DNA of 64,000 bases from Phaeospirillum sp. (GCA_030651575.1 JAUSFB010000027.1:186001-250000); one strand, 5' to 3'. Positions 37,434 to 46,675 are shown, numbered from the stretch's first letter. Numbers and translations are program-made. The notes: generated by a model not told the origin, from the sequence alone.

Positions 37434-39253
37434 ACGAAATCGACTTTGCGGGGCTTGGGCGGCCTTGGGCGCGGCGCGGGGCCATCGGATGGGGCTTGGG
37501 TGCCCTTGGGCACCGAAAACTCCGCAGCGGTCTCCGCTGGCGGTTCAGAGGGCGTGTTGGGGCGGTAGTGGGCGCGACACTGCATCGCCTTGGCGGCTTC
37601 CCACGCCTCCGCGCCGATGTGGTCGCGGATGCGCGGCACGATCAGTTTGAAGGCGGGGGTATTGCCCGACACCTTGACGAAGAACTGCCCGACCGACAGC
37701 TTTTGCAACGCGTCGAGTCCGACATTCATCCGCTCGTCCATCGGCTTCAAGGTCTTCACGTCGTTCATCCCGCAGATTTTGACAGCGGTGTTTCCGACCA
37801 CGGCGGCGGCCAAATCGCGGTCCATATCTTGGGCGAAGGTCTGTTGCGCCAAGGTGAGGTGCAGGCCGTATTTGCGGCTCTCGGTCAGGATGGTCTGGAC
37901 GCTGGGTGACAGGAAGTTCTGGCACTCGTCCACGAAGACGTGGACCGGAACCCGCTCGGCCTCGGGGACGCTCTCGCGGCGGATGGCGAGGCCCTGCAAC
38001 ATCGCCAGCACGAAGCTGCCGAAGGTCGGGCTGGTCTCCGCCCCGATGCCGCCTTTCGGCAAAGCAAACACGATAATCTTGCCCGCGTTCACCGCCGCTT
38101 CCAGATCGATGGTGGAAGGCCCCACCAACAGCCGGTACAGCACGGGCGAATTCAACAGGCTTTGAATGCGGGTGTAGAGCGCGCCCTTGGTGCTCTCGAA
38201 TTGCTTTTCATAGAAGCGTTCACGGAAGAAATCGCGGTGCGCCTGAACGGCGGAGCGACAGCCGATTTCCCACAAGTCGTGGTTGCGCTTGTCGTCCATA
38301 AAGGTCTGGAGGTCGCGGATGGTGCTGCCCGCCCGCCGCAGCAGGGTCGAGATGCAGGGAATCAGCAGCGCGCCCATATTGCCCGACAGGCTGGCGTGTC
38401 CGGCCTTGCGCATCAGCTCGCCGAACACGCTGGCGATTTGCTCCGCCATCACGTGCACGGCGGTCTCGGATTGGTCGGCCAGCTCGAAGGGGTTGATGGT
38501 CGGCGTGAAGCCCTCGGCGAGGCTGGGGTGGAGATAGACCAGCCGCCCCGATGCCGCCACTTCGGGGAAGCGCGCCACCTGCTCGGCCAAGTCGCCGTGC
38601 GGGTCGATGAGAACCAGACTCACCGGAGAGCGGGCGCGCAGATAGGCATTAAACAGCACTTTGAGCAATTCGCTCTTGCCGCTGCCCGATTGGCCGGTGA
38701 TGTAGGTGTGCCTCTTCCGTGCGTCTTCGGGAATCAGCACGGGGAGGCGGCGGTAAAAAAACCCACATAGGGATGGAGCCACCGTCTCAAGATACGCCAT
38801 ATACCCCGCCCAATCAGGCGTATGGCGGTCAGGATCAAATAGTCCGGCAAGACGTTCTTCGAGCGGCGATGGGGCAAGGTGGTCGGCGTGAAAATGGGGA
38901 GCGGGCCGGTGGTGGCGGTCGAAGTCGCGGCGGCGTTCCGTGGTCTCGATGCGGTGCAGGCGTTCGCGGATGGAGACGATGCGGCGCAGCGCATCCAGAT
39001 ACTCGCCTTGGCTCAGGAAGTTGGCGGCCTCGATCTCGGCCCGCGCGGCGGCGGACAGGGGAGCCGCCTGCGCCAAGGCGTCACGGATTTTTCCCAGACG
39101 GCGCGTCACCACGATTCGGCAGGCATCGACACTATCACAAAGCTCGGTCTCGCCGATCACGTGGCCAGCGGGTCCGTTCACCCCATTGTCAGACCCGATG
39201 TGGTATAGGCCGAGCACCGCCAAGGCGTCCCGCTCGTAGTCCACAGCCGCCAT
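37430..39253 (-). CDS. Type IV coupling-protein-like DNA translocase ATPase
   Basis: A 607-aa P-loop ATPase of the HerA/TraD group. Walker A is TGQSGSGKSELLK (187-194), followed by LVLIDPHGDLAEQ, and Walker B is HVFVDECQNFL with the arginine-bearing QTFAQDM loop. Such proteins pump DNA through a type IV channel or during plasmid transfer. There is no obvious N-terminal TM pair. It is coupled to the replication-relaxation gene downstream. The C-terminal 60 residues are Pro-rich. Confidence 0.8.
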   Translation of the reverse strand: MAAVDYERDALAVLGLYHIGSDNGVNGPAGHVIGETELCDSVDACRIVVTRRLGKIRDALAQAAPLSAAARAEIEAANFLSQGEYLDALRRIVSIRERLHRIETTERRRDFDRHHRPAPHFHADHLAPSPLEERLAGLFDPDRHTPDWAGYMAYLETVAPSLCGFFYRRLPVLIPEDARKRHTYITGQSGSGKSELLKVLFNAYLRARSPVSLVLIDPHGDLAEQVARFPEVAASGRLVYLHPSLAEGFTPTINPFELADQSETAVHVMAEQIASVFGELMRKAGHASLSGNMGALLIPCISTLLRRAGSTIRDLQTFMDDKRNHDLWEIGCRSAVQAHRDFFRERFYEKQFESTKGALYTRIQSLLNSPVLYRLLVGPSTIDLEAAVNAGKIIVFALPKGGIGAETSPTFGSFVLAMLQGLAIRRESVPEAERVPVHVFVDECQNFLSPSVQTILTESRKYGLHLTLAQQTFAQDMDRDLAAAVVGNTAVKICGMNDVKTLKPMDERMNVGLDALQKLSVGQFFVKVSGNTPAFKLIVPRIRDHIGAEAWEAAKAMQCRAHYRPNTPSEPPAETAAEFSVPKGTQAPSDGPAPRPRPPKPRKVDFV

Positions 39254-39464
39254 TGCACCGCCTCCGGTAGACTGCTCTGCATCCTGCTATCTTACAACGG
39301 AAAGGCGCGTTGTAAAGCAAGGCCCTAGCGGAAAAATCTAATTACAAAACGCTCCCTTCCTTCCGCTTTGAAGTTTGCTCCTCCTCCCTCGTTTCCTCGC
39401 TCGTCGTCCCAACCTTCAAACCGTCAGTCCGTTCGCGTTGCCGCCCCAAGCCCGACAGCCCGCC

Positions 39465-40061
39465 TCAAGCCGTGAACATTGATCGCCACCACGGACGTGC
39501 GGCCTTCTTCTTCGTCCGGCGGAATTTCGGCCTTGCGGTCGGGATCGGCGGCGATGGTTCCGCCGTTGCTCCGGCGATGGCGCGCGCGGTCGGGGTGTCT
39601 TGGGCCGCCAGCAAATTGCCTTGGGTCCGCTCCAGAATCTTGCGCCAGTTCTCCCGCTCGTGGGCGCGGTCTTGGCGTTCGTGGTCGAGAGTGGATTGCA
39701 GGTTGGCGATGATGGAATCCTTGGCCGTGACCGTGGCGCGAAGCTCCACCAGCTCGGAAGCATCTTGGACGTTTCTATGAACGCTTCCGGAACCTTCACC
39801 CTCTGGGGGTGAAGGTTCCGAGAAGGGTTGCAACTGCTCGAACACCGCCTCCAAGGCCGCAACCGCGACCAGCTTTTGCCGCCCCTCCATCTTGACCGAT
39901 CTCGGCGGGATTTCGCCGCTGGAGAGCTTTTTCTGCACCGTGCGCCGCGAGCATTTCGCCAGCCGTGCCGCCGTCTCAAGATCAACATACGGGGGCGGCA
40001 TCGGGGCGGCGGGGGGAGTGGCTTTCATAGAAAGGAAGGGTGAAGCTTCATAGAACGTCAT
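39465..40061 (-). CDS. KfrA-like helix-turn-helix / coiled-coil protein
   Basis: A 198-aa protein: an N-terminal helix-turn-helix (YVDLETAARLAKCSRRTVQ, then KLSSGEIPPRSV), a coiled coil about 100-150 (VELRATVTAKDSIIANLQ, DHERQDRAHERENWRKIL) and a basic tail (RRTKKKAARPWWRSM). This resembles KfrA-type plasmid proteins, which repress their own gene and help segregation. Four TCATAGAA repeats overlap its start, suggesting its operator. Start uncertain: ATG 40061 and 40028 both lack a clear ribosome site. Confidence 0.55.
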   Translation of the reverse strand: MTFYEASPFLSMKATPPAAPMPPPYVDLETAARLAKCSRRTVQKKLSSGEIPPRSVKMEGRQKLVAVAALEAVFEQLQPFSEPSPPEGEGSGSVHRNVQDASELVELRATVTAKDSIIANLQSTLDHERQDRAHERENWRKILERTQGNLLAAQDTPTARAIAGATAEPSPPIPTARPKFRRTKKKAARPWWRSMFTA

Positions 40062-40087
40062 AGAAAGTATGAACCCGCTTCATAGAA
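40025..40087. repeat. Four TCATAGAA direct repeats
   Basis: The octamer TCATAGAA occurs at 40025-40032, 40048-40055, 40058-40065 and 40080-40087, with one inverted copy inside the gene (TTCTATGA at 39773-39780). They overlap the start region of the KfrA-like gene and the gap to the gene before it. Such clustering suggests a binding site of a repressor or partition protein. Confidence 0.6.
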
Positions 40088-40105
40088 CCGCGCAAACAGC
40101 CCGCC

Positions 40106-40678
40106 TCACGCAAGGTCTTGCTGCAACGCCTTGGCGATGATGAGGGCGGCCTCTTTCTCCGCCTCGATGCGGGCCTGCTCCAAGGCCTGTTGCTCGGCGG
40201 CGAGGCGGCGGGTTTCTTCCTCGCGCGACTGGTCCTCAAGCTGTCGTTGCTGCCGGTCCAAGCGGTATCTCTCGTCCCGCTCCGCCTGCCGTAGCTCATC
40301 GCGGAAACGCTTTTGTTCGTCCCGCATCCGCTGTTCGAGGAGGGCGAACATCTCGTCTTCCCGCGCCCGCATCGGGGTCTGGGGCAGGGTCACGCCGTGG
40401 GCGATGAAGTATTGCCGCTCTTTCTGGTGGCGCAGTTTCCACGCGGTGTATTTGACGCGCACCAGAGCCTCGGTCTCCCGCGTCGCCTCGGCAAGGCGTT
40501 GCTCCAGTCGGGCAAGCTGCAACTCGTAAACCCGCGCCTTAGGAATCATCCGGTCCAGCCTGCGGCGGCGAACCCACGCCACCCCACCGGCAACCACCAG
40601 CACCGGCACCGAATAGGGCAGCGTCGCCAGCGAGGCCGCGCCCACGATCACGATGAGAATGACGCGCTTGAGGGTCAT
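40106..40678 (-). CDS. Membrane-anchored coiled-coil protein
   Basis: 190 aa from ATG 40678. A TM helix (VILIVIVGAASLATLPYSVPVLVVAGGVAWV) is followed by a highly charged coiled coil rich in Arg, Glu and Gln over about 50-185 (RLEQRLAEATRETEALVR, RDELRQAERDERYRLDRQQ). Its ATG overlaps the stop of the preceding small gene (TAATG). No family recognised; the pair may be accessory envelope proteins of plasmid transfer, on the ground of neighbours only. Confidence 0.55.
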   Translation of the reverse strand: MTLKRVILIVIVGAASLATLPYSVPVLVVAGGVAWVRRRRLDRMIPKARVYELQLARLEQRLAEATRETEALVRVKYTAWKLRHQKERQYFIAHGVTLPQTPMRAREDEMFALLEQRMRDEQKRFRDELRQAERDERYRLDRQQRQLEDQSREEETRRLAAEQQALEQARIEAEKEAALIIAKALQQDLA

Positions 40679-40950
40679 TATTTGAGCTTCGACGCCCAAC
40701 GCCACACGAGGACGGTGAAGAGGGGCAGGCCATAGAGCGGGATGGAAGCCGCGAGAATGACGAACCAAAATAGATAGGTCCGCACCCGCCGCCAGCCGTT
40801 TTCCTGCCACTCGATCTTGCGCGCGGCGCGGTCTTGCTCCTTGCGGAAGGTGCGGTCGATCTTCGCCTGCAAGATTTGTTGCCGCGCCTCCGCCCGCGCC
40901 TGTTCCTTGGCGTGTTTGAGGGCTTCCTTCTCAAGCTGGCGCGGCGTCAT
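40678..40950 (-). CDS. Small membrane protein with basic helical N-terminus
   Basis: 90 aa from ATG 40950, which follows a GGGGGTGGGA ribosome site. The first 50 residues are a charged helix (QLEKEALKHAKEQARAEARQ), then two short hydrophobic stretches (YLFWFVILAASIPLYGLPLFTVLVW). It is translationally coupled to the following coiled-coil membrane protein. Family unknown. It is divergent from the serine recombinase. Confidence 0.5.
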   Translation of the reverse strand: MTPRQLEKEALKHAKEQARAEARQQILQAKIDRTFRKEQDRAARKIEWQENGWRRVRTYLFWFVILAASIPLYGLPLFTVLVWRWASKLK

Positions 40951-40997
40951 TCCCACCCCCGATACCCATTTGTTAATATGTGAACGTCCGATCACCT

Positions 40998-41666
40998 ATG
41001 AACAAAACCACCATTCCCGCGACAAAACACGTCGCCTATTACCGCGTCAGCACCGACCAGCAAGGCCGGTCGGGTCTCGGTCTCGACGCCCAACGCACCG
41101 CCGTTGCCACCCATATCGCCCGCACTTCGGGTGAAGTCGTCGGTGAGTTCGTCGAAGTCGAGAGTACACGGCGCAAACGCCGCCCTCAACTGGAAGCGGC
41201 GTTGAAACTCTGCCGCCAGACCCGCGCCCGACTGGTCATCGCCAAACTCGACCGGCTGGCGCGCAACGTCGCCTTCATCGCCAACTTGATGGAGAGCCGC
41301 GTGGATTTCATCGCCGTCGATAACCCGCACGCCTCGCGCCTCGTGCTCCACGTCCTCGCAGCCTTCGCCGAACACGAACGCGAACAGATCGGCGAACGCA
41401 CCCGCGCGGCCCTCGCCGCCGCCAAGGCACGGGGCGTGAGGCTGGGCCGAACCGGCGTGGATCGGGCACGCGAAAACATCGCGGCGGCGGATGCCTTCGC
41501 ACTGGCGATGGCTCCAGTGATCGAGGGGCTACGGGAGGAAGGAATCACCACCGTGCGGGCAATGCGCGACGAACTCAACGCACGGGATGTGCCCACGGCC
41601 AAAGGCGGGATGTGGCATCTGGCGACGGTGTGGCGGGTGGTGGGGAGGGGGGCGGCGCTAACTTAA
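40998..41666 (+). CDS. Serine recombinase (resolvase/invertase family)
   Basis: A 222-aa serine recombinase: catalytic Ser in YYRVSTDQQGRSGLGLDAQR, Arg in ARLVIAKLDRLARN, and AFAEHEREQIGERTRAALAAAK as the E-helix; a helix-turn-helix-like tail follows. It may resolve dimers of the element or be a transposon relic. The ATG at 40998 begins the homologous part; a GTG at 40980 in the same frame is possible. Neither has a strong ribosome site. Its stop overlaps the end of the convergent TPR gene. Confidence 0.85.
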   Translation: MNKTTIPATKHVAYYRVSTDQQGRSGLGLDAQRTAVATHIARTSGEVVGEFVEVESTRRKRRPQLEAALKLCRQTRARLVIAKLDRLARNVAFIANLMESRVDFIAVDNPHASRLVLHVLAAFAEHEREQIGERTRAALAAAKARGVRLGRTGVDRARENIAAADAFALAMAPVIEGLREEGITTVRAMRDELNARDVPTAKGGMWHLATVWRVVGRGAALT

Positions 41667-43177
41667 TCATCGCCAAGCGCATCGCTTAGCCACGGAAATG
41701 TCGGGTGCAACATAGAAATAAGAACGCTATGGGCGTGCGCATCCAGCTCTTTCAGTTTTGCGGCCACAGCCTCGCCATCACGCAGTCGCCCCACTGGATC
41801 AATCGATATCGCATAACTTCCCAGCCATATCGCGATATCATAACTATGCGCACACGTTATAAGTGCAATTTTGTAAAAAATATCTGACTCCGATATATAC
41901 AGGCCCTTAAACGAATACGATATTGCGTTGATAACGTTTGTTGCATTGATTGGAATTTCACCTTTTTTTAGCAGCGCTGCCGCAATTTTTTCAATACGTG
42001 GCGCAATAAGATTGCGACCAGAGGCGATGGAGGCGTCAAAGTATGTCTCCGCAATCAAAAATGATTTCTTCTCCATATAAAGCCGCCCAAGGTAAAAATT
42101 CACTGCAAAAAAATGCCTCCTATCTTTAGCAATCGAAAGCGCATCAAGCAACGCTTCCTCACAATTTTGTTGTTGTCCACGCAAGTAGAAAATATGCGCC
42201 AGCATCATTTTCGCATAAAAATGCCTGCCATACTTTCTTAATGCCTCATTAAAATAATACAATGCTCGATCGATTCTCATGCCGTTCATGTATGACATGC
42301 CAGATTCGAAATGCTTATGCGCATCAAGCTCGGCCTTATTTAGCTGAGAGCTTAGTATTTTATCAAGACTCTCCTTGAAAATTAAAGTCTGTCGCTTAAT
42401 TCTAGACTCAACATTCTTGATGCTGGCGCTTAATATGTAAGTCGCTTTCTGCTGCTCCTCCAGCAGGCTGACTATATTCAGATCTATATTTTCAATCACT
42501 GAATGCGTTGCAGCCAACCCGCTGCAAATACTCACCAAGTGACTGTCGAGCAATTGGCCGACCTCCTCAGCTTGCATGGCAAGCTCTAATATACCATTGT
42601 TGATTAATTGGCGGGTCTCATTTCCTTGGATAGCCATGCATTGCGTAACACCCGCAAATCCATCTCGTACATATTCACCGACCTGAATAACACCGTTTTC
42701 AATTCTCCCAACACCTGTTGAAATATCTCTTATACCAGAATGAATACGCTCATTCTGCACGACATTTAGCCACCCCACTTCAGCTACAGAGTTTAACCCT
42801 CTATGAATTAACTGAAACTCATTGCTCCTATTGTTGTCACTCAATACCATCAGATCAGTAATCTTATTTGCATCGCCGCGAAGAGACGCTATTTCATCAC
42901 GAATGCGATCCTGTCCCTCCGATAGTTCGCCAATGGCTGTCGTCACATTTGAATCGTTTGCGCGATGCAAAACGTTTTGTTCGAGGCGATACAGATGTTC
43001 CTGCATCACCTCACCGCTTTGTCGCTGATACTCGATAGCCGCCTTCTGCCCGATAAGGGCCAGATTACTGGCCTCTTCAATTTTCGCAAGGCTGCCAACC
43101 ACTTTGGAGACGGGGTGGGTGCTGGAATATGTCGGCGCCCAAAACCGCGATCCCAGCGTAACCTTCAATTCAGACAT
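41663..43177 (-). CDS. Coiled-coil / TPR protein of unknown function (AT-rich cargo)
   Basis: 504 aa from ATG 43177 (GGAGGGG upstream). Residues about 20-290 are long helices with heptad pattern (VVQNERIHSGIRDISTGVGR, ESRIKRQTLIFKESLDKIL); residues about 295-420 form tetratricopeptide-like repeats (FESGMSYMNGMRIDRALYYF, FYLGRLYMEKKSFLIAETYF). No catalytic motif or TM segment seen. The gene is much richer in A and T than the core, so it came from elsewhere. It is divergent from a small gene and near a membrane protein gene of similar composition; the three may form one unit. Confidence 0.7.
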   Translation of the reverse strand: MSELKVTLGSRFWAPTYSSTHPVSKVVGSLAKIEEASNLALIGQKAAIEYQRQSGEVMQEHLYRLEQNVLHRANDSNVTTAIGELSEGQDRIRDEIASLRGDANKITDLMVLSDNNRSNEFQLIHRGLNSVAEVGWLNVVQNERIHSGIRDISTGVGRIENGVIQVGEYVRDGFAGVTQCMAIQGNETRQLINNGILELAMQAEEVGQLLDSHLVSICSGLAATHSVIENIDLNIVSLLEEQQKATYILSASIKNVESRIKRQTLIFKESLDKILSSQLNKAELDAHKHFESGMSYMNGMRIDRALYYFNEALRKYGRHFYAKMMLAHIFYLRGQQQNCEEALLDALSIAKDRRHFFAVNFYLGRLYMEKKSFLIAETYFDASIASGRNLIAPRIEKIAAALLKKGEIPINATNVINAISYSFKGLYISESDIFYKIALITCAHSYDIAIWLGSYAISIDPVGRLRDGEAVAAKLKELDAHAHSVLISMLHPTFPWLSDALGDD

Positions 43178-43258
43178 ATCCCCTCCGGCGCACAAGGCCC
43201 GCCTAGGTTGCAGATTATTTTACAAAATGCTAATATGCGCTAAATACACTTACTGCGC

Positions 43259-43555
43259 ATGCCAAAACAATTTGAAAAAAACAATGCACCAGATAGCCTC
43301 GACAATGTTACTGCAATTTATCTTGCAACGTTCATAGTCGAGAAGATCAAGCGCAGATACTTACGTGAAGGATTAGAATGCTCCGCTGTCGAGTTAGCGC
43401 GCCTATTCGAAATCAATCCAAAAAATGACGATGGCTCTCAAAAAACGGAAAATGACATAATTCACGACTTAATAAGCAATCAAGAATCTTGCCAATGCGT
43501 CGATGATGTTGATATACGCCAAAAGATTCTAAATACTGTATTGCACAACAGCTAA
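43259..43555 (+). CDS. Small hypothetical protein, 98 aa (AT-rich cargo)
   Basis: A 98-aa acidic, helical protein (DNVTAIYLATFIVEKIKRRY, ELARLFEINPKNDDG). No motif recognised. The ATG has no ribosome site and lies near an AT-rich divergent promoter region shared with the TPR gene, so it could be leaderless. It ends four bases into the convergent membrane protein gene. Confidence 0.5.
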   Translation: MPKQFEKNNAPDSLDNVTAIYLATFIVEKIKRRYLREGLECSAVELARLFEINPKNDDGSQKTENDIIHDLISNQESCQCVDDVDIRQKILNTVLHNS

Positions 43556-44868
43556 TTGCCACCCAAAGTCTCATCGAATATATACATTGGGTGAATTCTT
43601 ACTTTTTCGATATTTTCTAGTATCTGTCGCTTTTTATGATGGAATGGCAGATCTCCCTGACGCCCGAACCGCCCTTGAACATACTCTTTCTGTATTTCAT
43701 TGCATAGCCTCCCGCCATAGGAAGTCACCAGAGCGAGAGTTGTGCCAATTACAATGGGGCTTCCATCTTCAATCAATGGAATCCAAAGAATACTTTTCCC
43801 AACAAGGTCTTTTTGCAAAATTGCTTCGTGAGGTTTTGATTCGCAGTCTACGCGCAATTCGAAAAACGCGGAATTGCTGTTTTCAATTACATTTGAGAAC
43901 AGACCACATAGGAAAGCCTCTACCGTATAGTGTACACACCCTGATGATTGCGCCAAGATGCGGTCGGGCTTCAATACAATGCCACTTTCTAAGTCGATAT
44001 GGGAAAACATAAGAGCTATATCATCAATTGACTGATTCGGATTCCAAATTTCAGATGCGTCACGCCTTAATAAGTCCTCCCGCCTTTCGTGAAGAAGAGT
44101 TGCATTTTGACTTTCCTCTGCGCGTGCAATCGCATTTTTATTATTACAAGTGTCGATATTCTTATTGCCGCCGAGAGACGTGATAACGCTTTCAAGTGAT
44201 CCATTAATAAAGTCTGCATCTAGAGCCCTTATTAAATCTGCATCACGTGTGTAGGCGCACAATATATCGCCCTCGTTAACAATCTGACCATCGTTGACAA
44301 AAATTCCACATATGAGAATAGAGTTCGATATTTCCTTAGATGCAGGCGTGCTTTTGCTGAAAAAAGTTTCATTGCCTCGAAGTGCGGCGGTGTTGCTGAA
44401 ATCGGGTTCAGCGTAATACTCTAAGAACGCCTCGCCACCTGCAATAGAAAACATAAATGACGGCGCTCCACCACATTCATTGAGACGTCTAGAGACGCCT
44501 GAATGAATTATTTTTATATATGCCGTTCTGCTCGCACAGATAATATCGGTAGATTTAACTGCCTTACCGTCGGCAACAGAGGTAAAAATAGCTTTCACTG
44601 TTTCCATATTTAACTGAACGTCCGGCGCCCCCAAAAGTATCTCGCGTTGCTCAAACAATCGCTCTTGCCGAGAACGTTCCTCTGCTAATTTTTTAGAGCG
44701 CTCATTACTTTTACGCGCTTCATCCCATATAGATAAGGCCCATACTGCAATAATAATTGCACAAGCAAGTATCGCGGCTAGTCCAACTCCAACTTTTGCA
44801 GCAACAATAATAAACATAACTACAGCCACTACTACTGCGCAACCATAACCTTCATCCAAGTCGCTCAT
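43552..44868 (-). CDS. Membrane protein with lipoyl/biotinyl-like beta domain (AT-rich cargo)
   Basis: A 438-aa protein. Two hydrophobic helices at the N-terminus (VVVAVVMFIIVAAKVGVG and AAILACAIIIAVWALSIW), a charged coiled coil (about 45-75), then a beta-rich region. GIFVNDGQIVNEGDILCAY and SVADGKAVKSTDIICAS have the V-x2-G-x-x-V-x2-GD pattern of lipoyl or HlyD-like barrel-sandwich folds, but no modified Lys is evident. Function unknown. AT-rich and next to the TPR gene, so probably cargo of element 1 rather than a transfer gene. Confidence 0.6.
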   Translation of the reverse strand: MSDLDEGYGCAVVVAVVMFIIVAAKVGVGLAAILACAIIIAVWALSIWDEARKSNERSKKLAEERSRQERLFEQREILLGAPDVQLNMETVKAIFTSVADGKAVKSTDIICASRTAYIKIIHSGVSRRLNECGGAPSFMFSIAGGEAFLEYYAEPDFSNTAALRGNETFFSKSTPASKEISNSILICGIFVNDGQIVNEGDILCAYTRDADLIRALDADFINGSLESVITSLGGNKNIDTCNNKNAIARAEESQNATLLHERREDLLRRDASEIWNPNQSIDDIALMFSHIDLESGIVLKPDRILAQSSGCVHYTVEAFLCGLFSNVIENSNSAFFELRVDCESKPHEAILQKDLVGKSILWIPLIEDGSPIVIGTTLALVTSYGGRLCNEIQKEYVQGRFGRQGDLPFHHKKRQILENIEKVRIHPMYIFDETLGGN

Positions 44869-44989
44869 GATTTAATTAATCCCGCAGGGTGGTTGTCCGC
44901 ATTTCTAAAGGCATTGGGCTTTTGTTTTTGCAGTCAGGCCAGCGTCGCACAATGCTTGCTGGCCTCTAGGTCTCGGACGAATTGTGCAC

Positions 44990-45114
44990 GCAGGCTCGGA
45001 CTAAAGGCCAACACCATCAATCTGCATCTCAGTGAGGCGAGGGACAAGCTCGACGTGGCGAATGGAACCCACGCGGCGGCGCGGGCCGTTGACTTTGGTT
45101 TGATCTGCCCGTGA
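44990..45114 (+). pseudogene. Remnant of a LuxR-type regulator (HTH only)
   Basis: The codons read ARRLGLKANTINLHLSEAR, then DKLDVANGTHAAARAVDFGLI before a stop. This is the recognition half and C-terminus of a LuxR-type helix-turn-helix. No autoinducer-binding domain is present upstream, only non-homologous sequence, so the gene is truncated. It lies between the AT-rich cargo and the initiator gene. Confidence 0.55.
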
Positions 45115-45124
45115 GTCTGGGTGG

Positions 45125-46468
45125 TCAGACGTGGTCAAGCTTCTTGGCAACAAACACCCGAAACAACCCCTCCGCCCCGCTCGCCTTCCAGCCCCGCAAT
45201 CGGAAATCCGCCGTGAAGGTGTCCGCGTATTTCCCCGCCTCCACCTCCGCCACGAATGCCGCCCGTAGGGCTTCAAGCTCTGCCGCTGGCATCGCCGCCA
45301 GTCGGGCGGTGAGGTCGCGTTTGCGGGCGGCCTGTGCCGCCGCCTCGGCTTCCTCCGCCTGTTGCCGCAGGGTCTTCTCCCGCTCCCGTGCGGCGCAGGC
45401 TTCGGCGGTCTCGGCTGCGGCCTGCCGTTCCGCCGCCGTCTTCTTGCCGAAGCCTTCCCGTAGGCAGCGGGCGAGATAGGCGGGCAGATCGTGCACGGGG
45501 TTGGCTCCGGCTTTGCGCCGCTCCACCTCGGCCAACACCTTGTCGCGAATCTCGGTTGCGCCGGTGAGGCCGTGCGCCGCAACCGCGTTGCGGGCGGTGC
45601 GCTCGTCGATGGTATGGCGGCCCAGGCTGGCGATGAAGGCCGCCACGCCCGCTTCATCGAGGGATGGGGCCGAGGCCACCGGCTCGACGCCAAAGAACCG
45701 TTGCAGCACCGCCAAGGGCTTTTCGAACAGCAAGGGTTGCTGCCATTGGGTCTTGCGCTCGATGTGAAGAATCACCCCCGCCACCTTCCGGCCCTCCCGA
45801 TACGTCGTGTAGGTCACCGCGTAATCCGAGATGCGGTTGAGGGCGGCGATGGATGGTTTCAACACTTGGTCCTTGAAGGTGACGTAATCCGTATACGAGG
45901 TCGGGGGAATGCCGAGGAAATCCTTGAGCTTGACCAGCGAAATCCGCTCGACTGGCTTGCCTCGGCAAAAGCTGTCGGCCACGAATTCATAGAGCGGGTA
46001 GGCGTATTTCGGATGGGCCAGCACCGCCAGCATAATGAGCTTCAACTTGGCGAAGACGCTGGGATTGCGGATGATGGGCAACAGTTCAGGGTGGAATTTG
46101 TAGCGGATGGCCCCCGAGCGGCGGGAGATTCCCAGAGTGATGAGGAACGAGCATCGCAGCTCGTCCAAGGTGCGGTCTTCGCCGAGGAAGTTCCACACGA
46201 TGTCATTGCTTTTGATCTCGCGAAAAGCCTCGTAAATGCGCTCGTAATTCTTGCTGTCGGTCCAGCCGAGGAAGTCGTGCACGAACTTCACGCGGGCCTC
46301 GTACAGCCCCTTGGCATCGGGCTCGGTTTCTTGGGCGTTGAAGATCAGCAGCGTCATAATGCGCTGCGCCACTTGCGACATTTGCCGCTGGAAATGCACC
46401 AGAGCCGTGGGCTTCTTGATGTCGCTGCCGAGAAGGCGGGTGATGACCGCGAGTTCGCGTTGGTCCAT
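45125..46468 (-). CDS. Plasmid replication initiator protein (Rep_3/RepB type)
   Basis: A 447-aa initiator. The N-terminal two-thirds show the paired winged helices of Rep_3 proteins (QVAQRIMTLLIFNAQE, SFLITLGISRRSGAIRYKFHP, YPLYEFVADSFCRG, VLKPSIAALNRISDYAVTY); the rest is a charged coiled coil (ERQAAAETAEACAARERE) and a short C-terminal domain. It binds iterons upstream of its own gene, present here at 46.5-46.7 kb. This shows that element 1 can, or once could, replicate by itself. Confidence 0.82.
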   Translation of the reverse strand: MDQRELAVITRLLGSDIKKPTALVHFQRQMSQVAQRIMTLLIFNAQETEPDAKGLYEARVKFVHDFLGWTDSKNYERIYEAFREIKSNDIVWNFLGEDRTLDELRCSFLITLGISRRSGAIRYKFHPELLPIIRNPSVFAKLKLIMLAVLAHPKYAYPLYEFVADSFCRGKPVERISLVKLKDFLGIPPTSYTDYVTFKDQVLKPSIAALNRISDYAVTYTTYREGRKVAGVILHIERKTQWQQPLLFEKPLAVLQRFFGVEPVASAPSLDEAGVAAFIASLGRHTIDERTARNAVAAHGLTGATEIRDKVLAEVERRKAGANPVHDLPAYLARCLREGFGKKTAAERQAAAETAEACAAREREKTLRQQAEEAEAAAQAARKRDLTARLAAMPAAELEALRAAFVAEVEAGKYADTFTADFRLRGWKASGAEGLFRVFVAKKLDHV

Positions 46469-46500
46469 CGGGGGCGGGGTTACGGCGGCAATCTTAGCGG

Positions 46501-46675
46501 AAAGTGGGGTAACGGCAAATCCGGCCTATGGCACTTTGCGTACCCGCACCGACCCCACTTGCGTACCCCAACCGACCCCACTTTTCATTTTGGCCAGTAC
46601 CCGCACCGACCGTAGTTTAGGCCGTTTTCGTACCCGCGTTGACCGTAGTTTAGTATCTTGAGCGACCCCACTTTT
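46501..46675. repeat. Iterons, probable replication origin
   Basis: Repeats sharing GTACCCGCACCGACCCCACT or a close variant: 46538-46560, 46561-46585, 46597-46620, 46630-46653, and a half copy GCGACCCCACTTTT at 46662-46675; AAAGTGGGGT at 46501-46510 is an inverted half. The GTACCC starts are 23, 34 and 33 bases apart, close to whole or half helical turns. Two copies end in CCCCACTT and two in CGTAGTTTAG. They lie directly before the Rep_3 gene. Confidence 0.8.
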
